DNA from: Aurifilum marmelostoma
Lineage: Eukaryota > Ascomycota > Sordariomycetes > Diaporthales > Cryphonectriaceae
Assembly: GCA_027559495.1 (NCBI GenBank)
Contig: JAMXSV010000003.1
Location: 1,240,001 to 1,304,000, forward strand
Length of the DNA stretch: 64,000 bases
Direction: 5' to 3'
Below, one piece after another: positions 1 through 12,042 of this stretch (positions are counted from its first letter, which is position 1; every line of letters starts with the position of its first letter). Below the pieces are notes generated by a model. That model had not been told where the DNA came from. It saw nothing but the letters and a program-made list of their open reading frames with translations, and ran no database searches. The position numbers and the translations under genes were made by a program.

Positions 1-318
1 GTCGGCCAGTTCGTCTACGTCATCCGCAAGCGCATCAAGCTGTCTCCCGACAAGGCCATCTTCATCTTCGTCAACGAGCTGCTGCCTCCCACCGCGGCTC
101 TGATGTCCTCCGTCTACGAGGAGCACAAGGATGAGGATGGGTAAGCATTAATCGTGGTCCTCCTCCTTTCCCCCCCCTCGTCTGCGCTGTCGGCGCATTA
201 TGTTACACCTCTGCTCAGAAAAGAAGTCCTGGAGCTGACAAGGCATTGCGCCATCAACAGGTTCCTCTACATTACCTACTCGGGCGAGAACACGTTCGGA
301 GACTTCGAGTCGATCTAG
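1..318 (+). CDS. atg8: Atg8 autophagy ubiquitin-like protein, C-terminal part (5' end outside window)
   Basis: Atg8 is conjugated to phosphatidylethanolamine on phagophore and vacuole-side membranes and drives autophagosome growth and cargo capture. The window opens inside the ubiquitin-like fold. The visible residues include 'LLPPTAALMSSVYEEHKDED' and the end 'FLYITYSGENTFGDFESI', a near-exact match to fungal Atg8 as I know it. Exons are 1-140 and 261-318, with a 120-nt intron (GTAAGC donor, CAACAG acceptor) splitting the Gly codon of DEDG. The Gly of 'ENTFG' is the lipidation residue exposed by Atg4, which would remove the last five residues, DFESI. The start codon and N-terminal helices lie before base 1. 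Identification is secure. Confidence 0.97.
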
Positions 319-2649
319 ATGCTGCCGGACTGGATAGCGGGTGCTTGTTCTTCTGCTGTCGCGATGCGATGATTCTCCTCGTTACGATGACTTTCAAGGC
401 GATCTTCTCCGGCGTTCTCAGGTTGGGCTCGATCAGGTAGTGAGAAGGATTGGATGGGTGCGAGCTGGTCTGTGGTTTTTCTGCTTCCGATATTGTGCGC
501 TGGACACCAATGCACGGGGCTGCTGCAGGAGAAGGAGGAGGAGAGTGGGCACGGAATAGGATGGGAATCGGCTTCCTCGACGACCCGTCCTGTCTGGTTT
601 ACTTCCTGGAACCCCCCTCCTCACTTTCGTGCCGTTCCGAGCCTCGATCTGAAATACTGCGAATTCGATTCATTGATCAAGACAACAATATGGCATTTAC
701 TTTTTCTCGTTCCGAATGGCACCGTATACGTGAGCATAATCATGTCTCTGTCCGAAGAAGCCGTCTCACCCTCCACCAAGGACGTATGAACGAGCGAGTG
801 CACAATTTCTCAGGGAGGATCACCAGAGAAGACAAGAGAATAGATATTCGTGTTATCCATACCTGCACCACCAAGAAACTGTGCACCCATATGTAAACAA
901 TGAACAGGTCAAGGTTCCCCTGAATCCACCCCGCTTTCGCAAACACATATGCTGGCTTTGAACACCCCCAAACCCCCAGCCCAACCATTTCTCTAGCTCT
1001 GCCCGACGAAATTCCATCTTGACAGTCAACATCAAAAAGGTTATTCAATCACAAGGCTTATTTGTGTAGGAGAGGGGCAATTGCCGACACCACCCAATAG
1101 ACTTTTGAACTGCATCTGGGCCCCCCGCTACTTTATCTCCCCCTCCCCACAGCACCCTGACCGCGGTATGGCGTCTCTTCTTTGATGGAGGGATGCAGCG
1201 CAGCAGGTGGTTCCCGACACGGTCTCCTTGATTGCGAGGGAGAAAGAGAAAAGAAAAGGTGGCATGGGACGCTACGAGACGAAATGTCGTGCAGGGAGGT
1301 GCTGTCGTTTGGTAACGGGTTATGAGGCACATCAAATCTCGAGTAGTGCGAGCTACGTTTTCTTTGCGATCTGGTCAGCTTAGCAGTGGATATTTATCAG
1401 TGTGCGAGTAGGTCATGGACAATCTCACTGCTATTCTCCCAAGGATCAAGCCAATCAGGTGTTGCTCCAGGAAGAGGAACTTGGTTTAGTGGTAAAGGGT
1501 ATGATTGCTATTCCTGCAGATTCGCCTCGAAATAAGCACATCCCAGAAGGGGGGTGAAAAAATCCAAGGGTAATCAAAAAGACTGATAAGAACAAGAACA
1601 AGGCCGTCCAACCCAAGTCCAAACAGCAAGAACCCATTGCTCCATGAACACAGCACCATGCGTTCGGCCATAATCGTAAATACCAACCACGGCACTACGC
1701 GTAATCACCAGAGCAGAACTGAGCAATACCAAACATATACAACGCCACTTGTCCAAACAAGAGGGGAGGGAAAAAAGACGATGGGAAACTGTTCCTACCC
1801 AAACACCAACGACACAACGGTTATTTTACTCGCAATTTTTTTGGTTGGGGACCTGCTTCCAGTCCTCTCCGGTCCTTCCTCTCGGGCACGCCTTTGCCTC
1901 GTCTCGTCATCGTCTTGTCGCAACTGCAAGAAATCAACAATTAAATCCCCCTGAATGAATTATTTTCCACGCGTGTGATTATGCACGACGGAGTAGAAGC
2001 ATGTAAACACCAAACTCCAAAGAGCCCATGAAAATGTGATGAGTTGGAATAACAATACCAAGGAGGATATCGTACAAGTGGCGATACTCGAAATTATTTC
2101 AACGGGTAGTGAATAGGTTGCGTTTTTCGGTCGTTCGTCTCGTCTCGGCGTGTGGCGTGTATTTTTCAAAGCGACAACACTGCTTCATCATCTATAGCAG
2201 GCAACACCGTGACAGATCGATGTATCCGTCAAACAGTTCCGCGAAGCCAATTCGAAGTGCTCTAGACATAAGCAACGTGCCTCGCGTATTATGGTTGCAA
2301 AATCTGGACAGTCCATATGAGAGGGTATGGGTTGGAATTTCTCCGCACCAGCGTTCCTTCATGGAATTGCTTGTCCGCCAGCTCCGGTCGAGCCTAAATT
2401 TGAAGAGAAACGAGGGTGTGATGAGCCCACGCAGCAGGCATGATCGTCGGGAGATCGAGGTCGACGACTGGTGTCAAGGCGCTCATGTCTGGAAAGATAT
2501 CGACATGTGGTAGATCATCTCGCGCAAAAGCTCAAGGTGCCGATATGTTGAGATGAGTATCTCGTTCGCCCCAACACCCGCTAGAAGGGATCAGAGCGCA
2601 TTGGGGATGACAGCACACATCGGAAAGGAGGAAATGCGAAACGCGGATT
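319..2649. other. Intergenic: 3' flanks of atg8 and ptaB
   Basis: These 2.3 kb lie between the convergent atg8 and ptaB genes, so both 3' UTRs must lie here. Open frames occur on both strands, the longest a 134-codon frame at 2109-2513. None shows a recognisable domain, codon regularity or plausible splice partners. I see no RNA gene or repeat. Confidence 0.6.
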
Positions 2650-5630
2650 TCAGTTTACTCCACCGCCGCCCACCCTCGCTTTCTTGGGCATCCTGGGCGT
2701 CTGCGGCTTTGTCTTGCCAGTCACGCCGTTGACCTGGACCACACCTCCGCCAGAGGGAGTAGGTGCGTTTCCAGACGCATCGTCCTCGGTCTTGACAGCC
2801 GAGGGTCTTCGTCGCTTCTGACCGGCCGGCGATGTGGTTACACTAGGACCGCTTGAGCTGGTCCCCTGCTGGCTATGTTGCACCTGCATGCCGGGTGCCT
2901 GCATGGTTCCAGCCGCCGGGCTGCCAATGTGTGGCGACCCTGGCAGCTGGAGGTGGGCCGCATGGGGACTTGCACCCATGGCGAACTGACCGAAGCTGGG
3001 GGTTCGGGGACCATTCGGTACGGCCTGTCCGTTCATGGCAGGCGCGCCAGCCTGACCGATCTGGCTGCCGACGTAGTCCTCCAAGACCCGATAGGCACCG
3101 AGCTCAGGATGCTGATGGGCGGCTTGGAAGAGTGGGTTCATCGCCCCCATGACCTCAACAATCTGCAATAGCCAGTTAGCATATTTGCTCCACTTGAGCA
3201 GTCCGACGGACCGCTGACGTACCTCAAGGAATTGGAACTGCTGCTCTGTGATCCCAAGGCCATGTTTGACAGCCGAGTGAGGAATATCGAGGTCAGGAGG
3301 GGCGGTTGGGGGTGACTTCATCGGGCGGGCCTTGCCCTTCTTGCTCATCTCTGGCGACTTGTTCTCCTGCGAGTTCGCGCGACGCCATTCCTTGATCCAG
3401 TTGTGGTTAGGCTTTGCACCCTCCACAACGACGGTCCTCGAGACATATTCCTCATGGTCCTTCGAGATGAATTCGAACAGCTCCACCTTCAGCTCAGAAT
3501 CAAACTGGACGCGCAGTGCCCCAAAGTGTACAACCTGTGACGATCAGAAAAAAGAACAGCCTCGGATATGCGAAGTTACTTGATGGTGAACTTACGTGAG
3601 ATGTTTCGAACCACAGCGTGAGGCTAGCGTTCGCGTTCTCGATGAAATGCATCATCTCTCCAAGCGGGCCTGGCATCGACTTCTCGGTCGTCCCCTGGCC
3701 GAGCTGGAGCTCGATCTTCTTGGCACCACTTGCGTTGAAGAAGTGAGACACAGCGGAAGCGACCATCTCGACTTGTTTATCCCCGCCACCCTCTGCATCG
3801 TTCTTGTTGTGGACGTTCGTTCGGTAGATACCTTTCGCGGAGAAGAACCGGTTGACGAATTCGGCCCAGTGAGCAACATCCTTTTCTTTCGGATCCTATA
3901 ATGCCGACATCAATATCTGCAGGTAGGCATCGCTTGACAATGAAGGTATATGGGTCGGCCGACAGGGTAGGGAAGTGGCGGCGGATGATGCAATGAACGA
4001 CGGCAAGAAGGATTGCACTTACCGAGGAGTATCCGCTCAAGTGCTCGATGAACGACATGAGTCTGAGCAAGCCGTTCCCTTTCAGGCCGTCGCGTTTCTG
4101 GGCTTGAGCCTGTGCCTGGGCCTGGGCCTGGGCCTGGGCCTGGGCTTGTGCCTGGGCCTGTGCCTGAGCATTGGCCTGCTGCTGCTGAAGAACAAGCTGC
4201 TGCTGGGCAGCCATCACTTGGGCAGGTTGGGGCTGGTTTGGTTGAGCTTGGGCTTGGGTCGTCGGCGGCTGAGGTTGGTTCGGCTGGGCAATTGTTGGTC
4301 CTTGTGGCTGACCTTGTGTCGTCTGAGGCCCATTCGGCTGGGGACCTTGTCCCATCGGCTGCTGTCCTGGAGGTTGGGGCTGTCCAGGTTGGGCCTGCGG
4401 TGGTTGGGGCTGCGGAGGACCCTGCTGCTGTTGCTGCTGGGCAGCCTGCTGCTGCTGTTGCTGCTGCTGGGCGGCCTGCTGCTGCTGCTGCTGCTGCTGG
4501 GCCTGCTGCTGGGCTTGCTGCTGGGCCTGTTGCTGAGCCTGCTGTTGAGCCTGCTGCTGCTGGGCCTGCTGCTGCTGCTGCTGCTGCTGCTGATGTTGAT
4601 GTTGATGTTGGGCAGCCTGCTGTTGTTGCTGCTGGGCCTGGGCCTGCTGGACCTGGGCTGCTTGCTGCGCTTGTTGGATGGCCTGCAGCTGCAGTAGCTG
4701 CTGAGGATTCATATGCGTTGATTGGTTGGGATTCTGTGATGGGTTGACCATATGCTGCGTATTTTGGTGCTGCTGTGCTCGCTGCAGGGCCATTTGCTGT
4801 TGTGCCGCGATCATAGCCTAGAATAGAAGCTTGTGTGTTAGATAGAGAGACGGGCCATTTTACCCGACGAGGGTAACCGGTGCATTGGCGCGGGGGCGCG
4901 CGTCTTACCTGTTGCTGAGGGTTCTGCGCCTGTTTGTTCAGCGTCAGCTGGCGCGGAAGGTAGGAGTACAGGTTGGGACTTACCGGCTGTCCCGCCATCT
5001 GCCTCGCTTGCATGGCCTGGAAGTGGGCCATCTGTTGGGGATGTATCTGCATCATATTATTTCCCACAGGTATGCCCCCCGGCATTTGGTAACCCATCTG
5101 CTGGGCCAGTATCGCTTGCTGTTGCCTTTGTTGTTGGATGGCATGCAATCTCTGTTGTTGTATTTGTTGCGCTGCAACTGGGGGTGAATCGTTGGGCATC
5201 AGCAATCGCACGTCTCGCAACAAACACACACGCACTCTGTGTCTGTCTCTCTCTCTCTCTCTCTCTCTTTCCACGTATACGCATATGCACACATAAGCAA
5301 GGAGAGTGGGGATCATGCGTCAGGACAGGACTTACAATTGGGCTGTTGCTGGAACATGTGTTGAACCTGCTGGGGGTTAAGGTGCTGCATGGCGTGGGCG
5401 TTTGGACCACCGGGCATGCCCATGAGCGCCGACGGGTTGACCTGGCCGCCTGGAGCTGAGACTCCCATCTGCTGGGCAAGATGGGGAGGTATCACGCCTG
5501 GCTGCGTGCCGGGCTGGCTGGGGTTGTGGGCCATGCCGGGAGCCATGTGGTGGCCCGGAGGCATGTTGGGGTGAGGTTGTTGCATGCCACCAGGATGTGG
5601 CTGAAACCCCTGCTGCATGCTGGCCATCAT
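2650..5630 (-). CDS. ptaB: LIM-domain-binding (Ldb1/SEUSS-like) transcriptional co-regulator, PtaB/Mfg1 type
   Basis: Members of this family (Aspergillus PtaB, Candida Mfg1) partner Flo8/Som1-type factors in the nucleus to control adhesion, morphology and conidiation. Six exons read on the minus strand: 5630-5336, 5177-4909, 4817-4023, 3895-3596, 3534-3223 and 3162-2650. All junctions are in phase with GT-AG ends, giving 827 residues. The N-terminal half is Gln/Pro/Met-rich, with long polyglutamine and a (Gln-Ala)n run just before residue 430. The LIM-binding domain follows (about 430-675), beginning 'GLLRLMSFIEHLSGYSS' and continuing 'DPKEKDVAHWAEFVNRFFSA'. The C-terminus is disordered with basic patches (KRRRPS, MPKKARV) that may be nuclear signals. 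The start is the first of two adjacent ATGs. The first intron carries a TC microsatellite. Symbol assigned by family resemblance. Confidence 0.88.
4085..4690 (-). repeat. Polyglutamine and Gln-Ala coding repeats in ptaB
   Basis: Dense CTG/CTGCTG units on the plus strand (CAG/CAA codons on the minus strand) encode long glutamine tracts between about 4430 and 4690. A GGCCTG-type hexamer array near 4105-4165 encodes alternating Gln-Ala. Such tracts are expected to vary in length between strains. Confidence 0.9.
5246..5268. repeat. (TC)n microsatellite in first ptaB intron
   Basis: An uninterrupted TC dinucleotide run of 23 bases. On the coding (minus) strand it reads GA, so it is not the acceptor polypyrimidine tract. 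Confidence 0.9.
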
Positions 5631-8600
5631 TTCGAATGTCGCCTATCCACGGCGGTGGACGTCGGCCTGCGGCTATCCTCTTGACCGTGGCATGCGCTGC
5701 CTCGCAGGTATCAGGTTGCAAATGTTTGGTCGCGACGAGATGGGCGGGACCAAGACACACAAGCAGACAGGCAGGCAGGCAGACACACTCGCGCGCAAAC
5801 ACGCACACAACCTGCCTTGTCTCTGTGTATCTCTTCTTGGTATATCTTAATCCTTATTCTCTTCCCCGCGCCGGTTCAGGCAGGGGCGAGTTGCGATGAG
5901 GCGCGCGAGATCTGTGCTGCGTCGCCGGTCGTCGCGTCGATGCGTCCAGGACGTTGTTCCCGGGGAGGGGGGGGGGGATGGTGCTTTCGGCCGCGAAGGA
6001 TCGTGGACAGGGTCGAGGCACAGACCCCCAGTGTGGAGCTGGGACGTTGTCGCGCGGGAGAAGTAATCGCGGCAGGATATCTTCTGTATGGGTGTAATAG
6101 ATTGAGGCGACGGAGAGTCGGAGGCACGGCTGGGCGCTGACCGAACAAGGAAGGATGGGCGATGATGCCAGTAACAAAACGCAATGTAATCTACACCCAA
6201 GGCGGAACGGGATCAGACGGCGGGTGGCTGATGGGGATGGAATAAAACCGGGTGCCCTTCTGGGGGGGGGGAGGATGTGCAAAGCCGGCGCGCCGACGGT
6301 GCTGAGAGGTTGCAGTGCTGGCTGCTGGCTGGCTAGCTGGCTGGTGCAGTACGCTGCGTTGTGCAGTGCGGTGCGGTTGCGGTTCGCGGTTTGCGGTGCT
6401 GCAGCAGTAGTAACAGGTGCACTCGAGCTGGGGGCTGGGCCGGACTGGCAGAGGACCCAGAAAAAATTGTAACAGTCCAATTACGGACGAAATGAGGTAG
6501 GAGTGTGGGAGGTCAGAGAAAGAGAAAGAGGCAGGATGCAGTAATCAGCGCAGTAGCCCTTTCTCCCAAACCTGCACTCGTGCTTGTCGTTTGCCAAGGT
6601 CAGGTTTTGGTCGGTCGGGGTGGGCGCAGGGTCGTGGTGGAAAAAGAAAAGAGGTGCAGATTGGGTGATTTGGTTCCTGTCGATGGTGGATGCAGATCGA
6701 CGTGTCGCAGACCAGGGAGCCAGAGTCAGGACCTTCTTGCGAGGAGGGCCCTTGGTTTTGGGGGGGTTTAGGGGAGGATGAGGTGAGGGGGAGGCAGTAC
6801 TATGTACCAAGGCAGACCTGAAAGGCGGGACTGGGTTGAGTTGGGGAAATCAGGCGGGCAGAGAGGGCAGAGGCGACAGGCGCTCCGGGGGGTGGGAGGG
6901 TTTCTGCAGCCTTTCTGCTGAGGTGGTCTTGGGGGTGAGACAAGCGGGCTCAAGGTGGGCAGATGAGGGTCTGCCACCACTGGTCGTCCAATCAGAACCC
7001 TGCTCCCACAGTCTAGGAGCTGATCCGACCGCAGTCCAGACTCCAGGAGACTCTCCGCTCCTACACGTCTAACAATGCCTATCAAGGACCCGAATATATC
7101 CCCGGATGATTTCTACTTGCAAAAGGTCTGTCTGTACGTCTGTATCGCATATAATGTGATGCATGTGAGGTAGGGAATAGTTAGAGCGTTGTGCGTAGCT
7201 GAAGAGGGGCGGGACGGAGATAATGCCGTACAGCCACGCGAAGAATCGAAGAAGTAGAGGGAAAATAAAGAAGCCGTGGAGCTGTCGAGTTGTAAACGTC
7301 TCGTCTTCTGATGCTGTCAGGCTGAAAAGTGGGCGACGAACTTGTAGTATGCCGGAAGACGGACCGTGCGGATGAGCCGAGGCGTCTTCTTGTTTTCTCA
7401 ATTTTTTCTTTGGGGGGGGGGGTTGCGGTCGAGCTCGAGTGTGTGCGCGAGTGTGTCTGATACGGAGCGATTTCACCCGATCAGCTGATCAAAAAGCGTA
7501 CACAATTATCTAATCAAACTCTTTTTTTGTTTCCCTTCTCCCATCTCATTGAAGGGCATTTCTGTCAGTGGTTCAGCTACAAAGGTCTCATAAATGAGTC
7601 TATTCACAGAGGGCCGAGAAGAGGATCAAGACGGAGAAGCATGGGTGAAGGACTAGGACACCCAGTAGGAAGAGACGGTGGTAGTACTAGCATGCATCTA
7701 CCGCAGCTTTGATGCCTCTAAAAGACGCTGGCTGCCTGCCGGTGCATGCGGCTAGTTAATCCCACCAGCACGCTTCGCACCCTTGCCCCCTTTTGGCCCC
7801 ACCCGAAGTTTGTGTATAAAAAAAAAAAAAATTGGAACTTCAGCCTCAACCATATTTTCAGCTTTCCTTCCTTCCACACACCTCCCACACGAGGGTCTCC
7901 TGCCTCCACGCAACCACGTCGAGAGAAAGAGAGAGAGAGAGAGAGAGCAAGAGATGTCCTGCTATTGCGGCATCGAGGTCCTCTTGGTTGTCCGAGCATT
8001 GTCTTCTGACATGATGCAAGACGCATTGACGCCATGAGCGAGCGAGAAGGCTACCGCTCGTTGCATCGAGCAACCCCACAGAGAAAAGTTCTTCCTCTCC
8101 TGTGAGGGTAGTCTCGCCTGGTCTCTGCGCCGTTGTTCCCTCCGGCAGAGATCCAGATCACAGGATCTTGACCAGGTGAGTCATCAGAGGCACAAGTGCT
8201 GCCACCGAGACTCTCTGTCGGTCATGCCAGGTAAGCTCTCTTTTCTCCCCCTCCAAAGGTCTGCCTGCATTCCGACGATCACCCACAGCCACAAAGTGAC
8301 CGACCCCCTCATCTTCTACATGATGACAACTTACACAAATTGTCTTCTTTTCCCAACTGAATCGACCATGAAGAAGTCTAGTCTGTTCGGGTACCTCGCG
8401 CCGCTCTCGCAGCGGTCTGACGAGGCCTGTTACTTGCCAGTATTTTCGTTCTGAATGAAGATTGGAGAGGGGTCCCGTCATTTGACCACATCTGCTGCAC
8501 TTCAAACGTTTGAACAGCAACGCTGACCCTTCAGAAGACATATAGAGACAGAGGCACAAAGCCCTTTATCTTGCTGCGCATAACCCACCCACCCCCTCCC

Positions 8601-9326
8601 CTTTTCTCGCGCCGGTCCGAATAAACTGGTTAGTACACCCAAAACAAGACGATTTCCCGCACAGCCCTTATTACACACACCCTACACCCCCCACGATTGC
8701 ATGATGAAATTTCCATCACTATTCGCAGTTTCCACTCGAGCTCCCGCTTCAAGCCTTTTAGGGAAGCAGATGAGAGGCAATCCTTCCTTGGATGTCTGAT
8801 CGCAATCTCTGACCTCTTCTGACAACTTGACACGTTCATTCTTCATTCTGACACAGAAGAGCTGACCGGTTTATAGTTAGTGATGAAGTATGCACATGTG
8901 TACCACAGATACTCGGGATTGCCCTTGAGTCGGCCGCGCCTTGCTGGCAAGGTGTGCAGGTAGGTAATACAGACAAGGCACTCCGTAGATTATACTCGAG
9001 CCCATGCAGTGCTCTTCCAGCAGGTGTATCAGACCTACTCCAAGATACAAATTTAATATTCATCCATATGTCAATGCAAATGTCAAAAAGTGTCCACGGG
9101 AAACCAGTGAAATTCTCTGTGTTTAGACCGTAGTCATCGGATCCATCCTGATGTCCTTGAACCAACCTCCTTGGCCAAAGGCCATAATGTACAATACCAC
9201 CACCGCCTACGCCTCGCATTAAAAAAAAAAAAAAAAGCAGCTTGTGCCCATGAAAAGCAAAACCAAGGACAAAAACATGAAGAGCAGCTGCATTCCTTGC
9301 TCGGTCTGGGTGCCTTACTGCTCGCG
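5631..9326. other. Intergenic: ptaB promoter/leader and hbrB 3' flank
   Basis: This 3.7-kb stretch lies upstream of ptaB and downstream of hbrB, both on the minus strand. It is rich in short purine or pyrimidine runs and simple repeats, including a GA run at 7929-7947, A runs near 7820 and 9222, and several G6-G9 runs. A long regulatory region and leader would fit a morphogenetic regulator such as PtaB, but that is inference. I could not support any gene here. A short frame starting at 7075 was considered and rejected. Confidence 0.55.
7929..7947. repeat. (GA)n microsatellite
   Basis: About nine GA units in intergenic sequence; no associated feature seen. Confidence 0.85.
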
Positions 9327-12042
9327 TCAAGTCACCTTGATCTCCTCCCGCAACCCGTCTCGTCTCGCGACGCGCCCGCCCACGATCCCCCGCCTGTTCC
9401 GGCCCGTCCTGCCCCGCCCGAGCCAGTTGAGCTTCAGCAGCCTGCTCAGCTCCTCCACAATGCGCGTGCCCTCGTCGCCGCCCCCCGTTCCCCGTCGCCC
9501 CGGCCAGCACGCTCATGCACTGCAGCATGCGGCCCACCATGTCCGTGACGTACTTGGAGTCCTCGACGTTTTGCTCGCGCAGGTTCGAGCCCGCGATGGA
9601 GGCCGAGCTGGCCCCGTTGGCGCCCGAGGACGAGGCAGAGGCCAGCATGGTGCTGCTGTTGGCCGAGGCCAGCATGGTGCTGCTGTTGGCCGAGGCGAGC
9701 TTGGGCGGGCGCAGCGAGTCCGTGCCGTTGCTGTGTGCGCCGCTGCTGGCGAAGGACACGTTGCTCAGGCCGCGGCTGCGCCCGCCCGCCATGTCGCCCA
9801 GCAGCGTCGTGGACGTCGAGTTGTAGCTTGCCGTAGACGGGTCCAGAGACGCCGCCGTGCCGGGGCGCTGCTGCGGTGGCAGTGGGAAGGAGAAGCTGGC
9901 GGAGGACTCGGCCCCTGGCGACGTGGAGAGGTAGTCGACGGGGAGAGGGCTGGCCAGTGACATGGGGAGGAACTCGAGCGACAGGCGGGAGAAGATGGCC
10001 TTGAGCTTGTCGTAGCGGGGCAGGATGACCACATCCCGGTAGGCGGTGAGCACGATACGGCGAACTTCTAGCACGGCCGATGCTGGCGCTACGTTGACTG
10101 TGCCGGTCGCTGGATCCGACGGCGGGTTCGTCACCACACCGCCCCAGAACTCTCTCGCCTGCTCGGCCGTCATGAGCGTGCCGCAGCCGTTGAACTCGAG
10201 ATCCAGCGGCAGGAACACTGCCTGCATGTAAGGCAACACGCCCGTAAAGACATGGATCCAGAGGTCGACCAGATTGGGAACAAGGCGGTCTTCGGAGTGC
10301 TTGCGCAGGTTGTGGTCGAGACTCGAGAAGCCAGTCCACAGCAGATCCCGGAGGTCATCCACCACCTGGTTCGGCGACCTGCGCTGTACACAGTACTGCA
10401 GGTGCAAGGTGACAATCCGGTTGAAATCCTCCACCGGTAGCCTCAGGTCCTCGCCCTCAAAGATCACCAGGAGCTTGGACTTGAGATAGGGGAAGGCGTC
10501 GTCCATCGACATGCTGTTGAGTCCGTACTTGGCAGAGTCGATAGGCTCCAGGTACAGCGGCGTGCCGACGGAGCCCAGGCTACCAGGCCCGCCCCAGTCG
10601 TTGACGCTGCTGACGGACTCGTTGAAGGTCTGGCTGTCGTCCTTCTTGCGCGCTCGTCCTGCGTGACCGAGCCCGCTGATATTCTTAAACGTGCTCGAGT
10701 TTGGTCCGGGGCTCGACGGTAGGTTGAAGTTGTAGAGGCTGCTGGGCGCGCTCGGGTCCGTAGGTCGCGAGTTGCTCGCAGCAGACGACAGCTGAGAGTG
10801 GTAGTCATCTTTGTCCTTGGCCTTGTGCCTCTGTCTCGACAGGAAGTGGTGCTTCTTCTCCTTGGCCCCCCCCTTCCTTCTCCACATCTGCAGGTCTTAT
10901 GGTGGCCGACGAGCCGTTATTCATGTTGTAGAAGTATTGTGAGCTCGTGTCCAGACTCGTCGTGCTGAAGTTTCCCCTCTGGAGGGCAGACAGCGCTGAG
11001 CCAATCTTACTAGGGCTCGGCAGTGGTCTGTCCTTGGCCTCTCCCTTGACGCCGATCTTGCCAGGGCGTGAGAACAGCTTCACCTTGGAGGACTTCTCCG
11101 CCTTCTTCTCTGGCAGCGGTGGGGGCGGTGGGGGCATGGGCTGCAGAGGTGGTATCTGGGCCACGGGCGACGTCTGCCCCGACCGAGGGAAAGCGGCGTT
11201 GGCAGCCGTCGCAGCCGCGTTGCTCCCCAGCAGGCCGTTGTGGTAGGACTGCCCTCCAAAGCCCGTCTCCCTGGGGGCGCTGGCCTCGGTCAGGCTCAGC
11301 GCGGGGGGGGTTCAGGGGGCCCGCTGGTGCGCTTCAGCGGCTGGGGGGTCTCTTGGTGCTCGGTGAGCATGGGCGCGGTCTGGGAGCGCTGGCGCGAGTG
11401 CTGGAGCATCTGCTGCGACGACTGCTGCTGGTGGTTGAGGACGGCGGCCTGGGCCGCGATATGGCTGGCCGAGAGCTCGCGCGGCGACTGCTGCTGCTGC
11501 TGCTGGGACATGCTGACGTGTGTCGAGAGGTTCGAGGTCGAGATGGAGGGGAGGGTGGGCTCGAAGACGCCGGCGGTCTGGGAGAGCTTGCGGGAGTGCC
11601 CACCTGGTCTGACGCTGAGGGGCGAGGGGTTCCGCTGCTGCTGCTGCTGTTGTTGCTGCTGCAGCAGCTGGGCATCATAGCTCCCCGCCACGGATCTAGC
11701 CGCGACAGCCGCGGCGGAGGAGAGCGGGCTGGGTGTAGGCCTCGAGAAGTTCTGCAGGCTCGCGGTGCTCGAATTGGGATTCGACGTGGCAAAGATCGGT
11801 GTTGTCTGCTGTGTGGGGCTGCGCGCCTTTGCGATCTGCAGAGATATAGAGTCTTCGCTGGACGAGGACTCGACGCGGCGCATTCGAGGTCGCTGTGGTG
11901 GTGGGGGGAGGTCTGCGGCGGCGGCTGCTGCGGAGGCGGAGAAGAAGCTGTTGTTATTGTGGTTCTGGCTCTGGGGTTGACTATGGGCCTGGCTCCCCAG
12001 AGGCATGAAGGAGCCAGGGCTTCTGCCTTGCTGCGACGACAT
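9327..12042 (-). CDS. hbrB: HbrB/Bit61 (Protor-like) TORC2 subunit, broken by three apparent homopolymer frameshifts
   Basis: HbrB-family proteins (yeast Bit61/Bit2, animal Protor) are accessory subunits of TORC2, which acts at the plasma membrane on polarity and sphingolipid control; Aspergillus hbrB mutants hyperbranch. The 12042-11303 segment is Gln/Ser/Pro-rich. The conserved domain (about 10.5-9.9 kb) includes 'DAFPYLKSKLLVIFEGEDLR', 'FNRIVTLHLQYCVQRR' and 'NLVDLWIHVFTGVLPYMQAV'. The tail should be 'DEGTRIVEELSRLLKLNWLG' and end at the TGA at 9327-9329. The frame breaks at C8 (plus-strand G8, 11303-11310), G8 (plus-strand C8, 10866-10873) and G6 (plus-strand C6, 9481-9486). Correcting these gives about 904 residues in one exon. 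Coding sense and family-like sequence continue across each break, so I treat it as a functional gene with assembly errors, not a pseudogene. Confidence 0.85.
9641..9694 (-). repeat. 27-bp perfect tandem duplication inside hbrB
   Basis: Two identical 27-bp units, 9641-9667 and 9668-9694, encode a repeated nine-residue Ser/Ala/Leu peptide (LASANSSTM) in a disordered stretch. The copies are in frame, so the change would be tolerated. Confidence 0.9.

Noticed and set aside
3975..4747. Long plus-strand Leu/Gly- and Ala/Gly-rich frames opposite ptaB
   Set aside because: They are antisense shadows of the CAG/CAA repeats, and coding sense, splice sites and domain lie on the minus strand.
7075..7712. 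Possible two-exon gene starting 'MPIKDPNISPDDFYLQK' and continuing 'GHFCQWFSYKGL'
   Set aside because: It resembles the start of a NADAR-like protein, but the only GT donor (phase 0) joins into a frame that stops after about 12 codons, and no downstream domain sequence exists.
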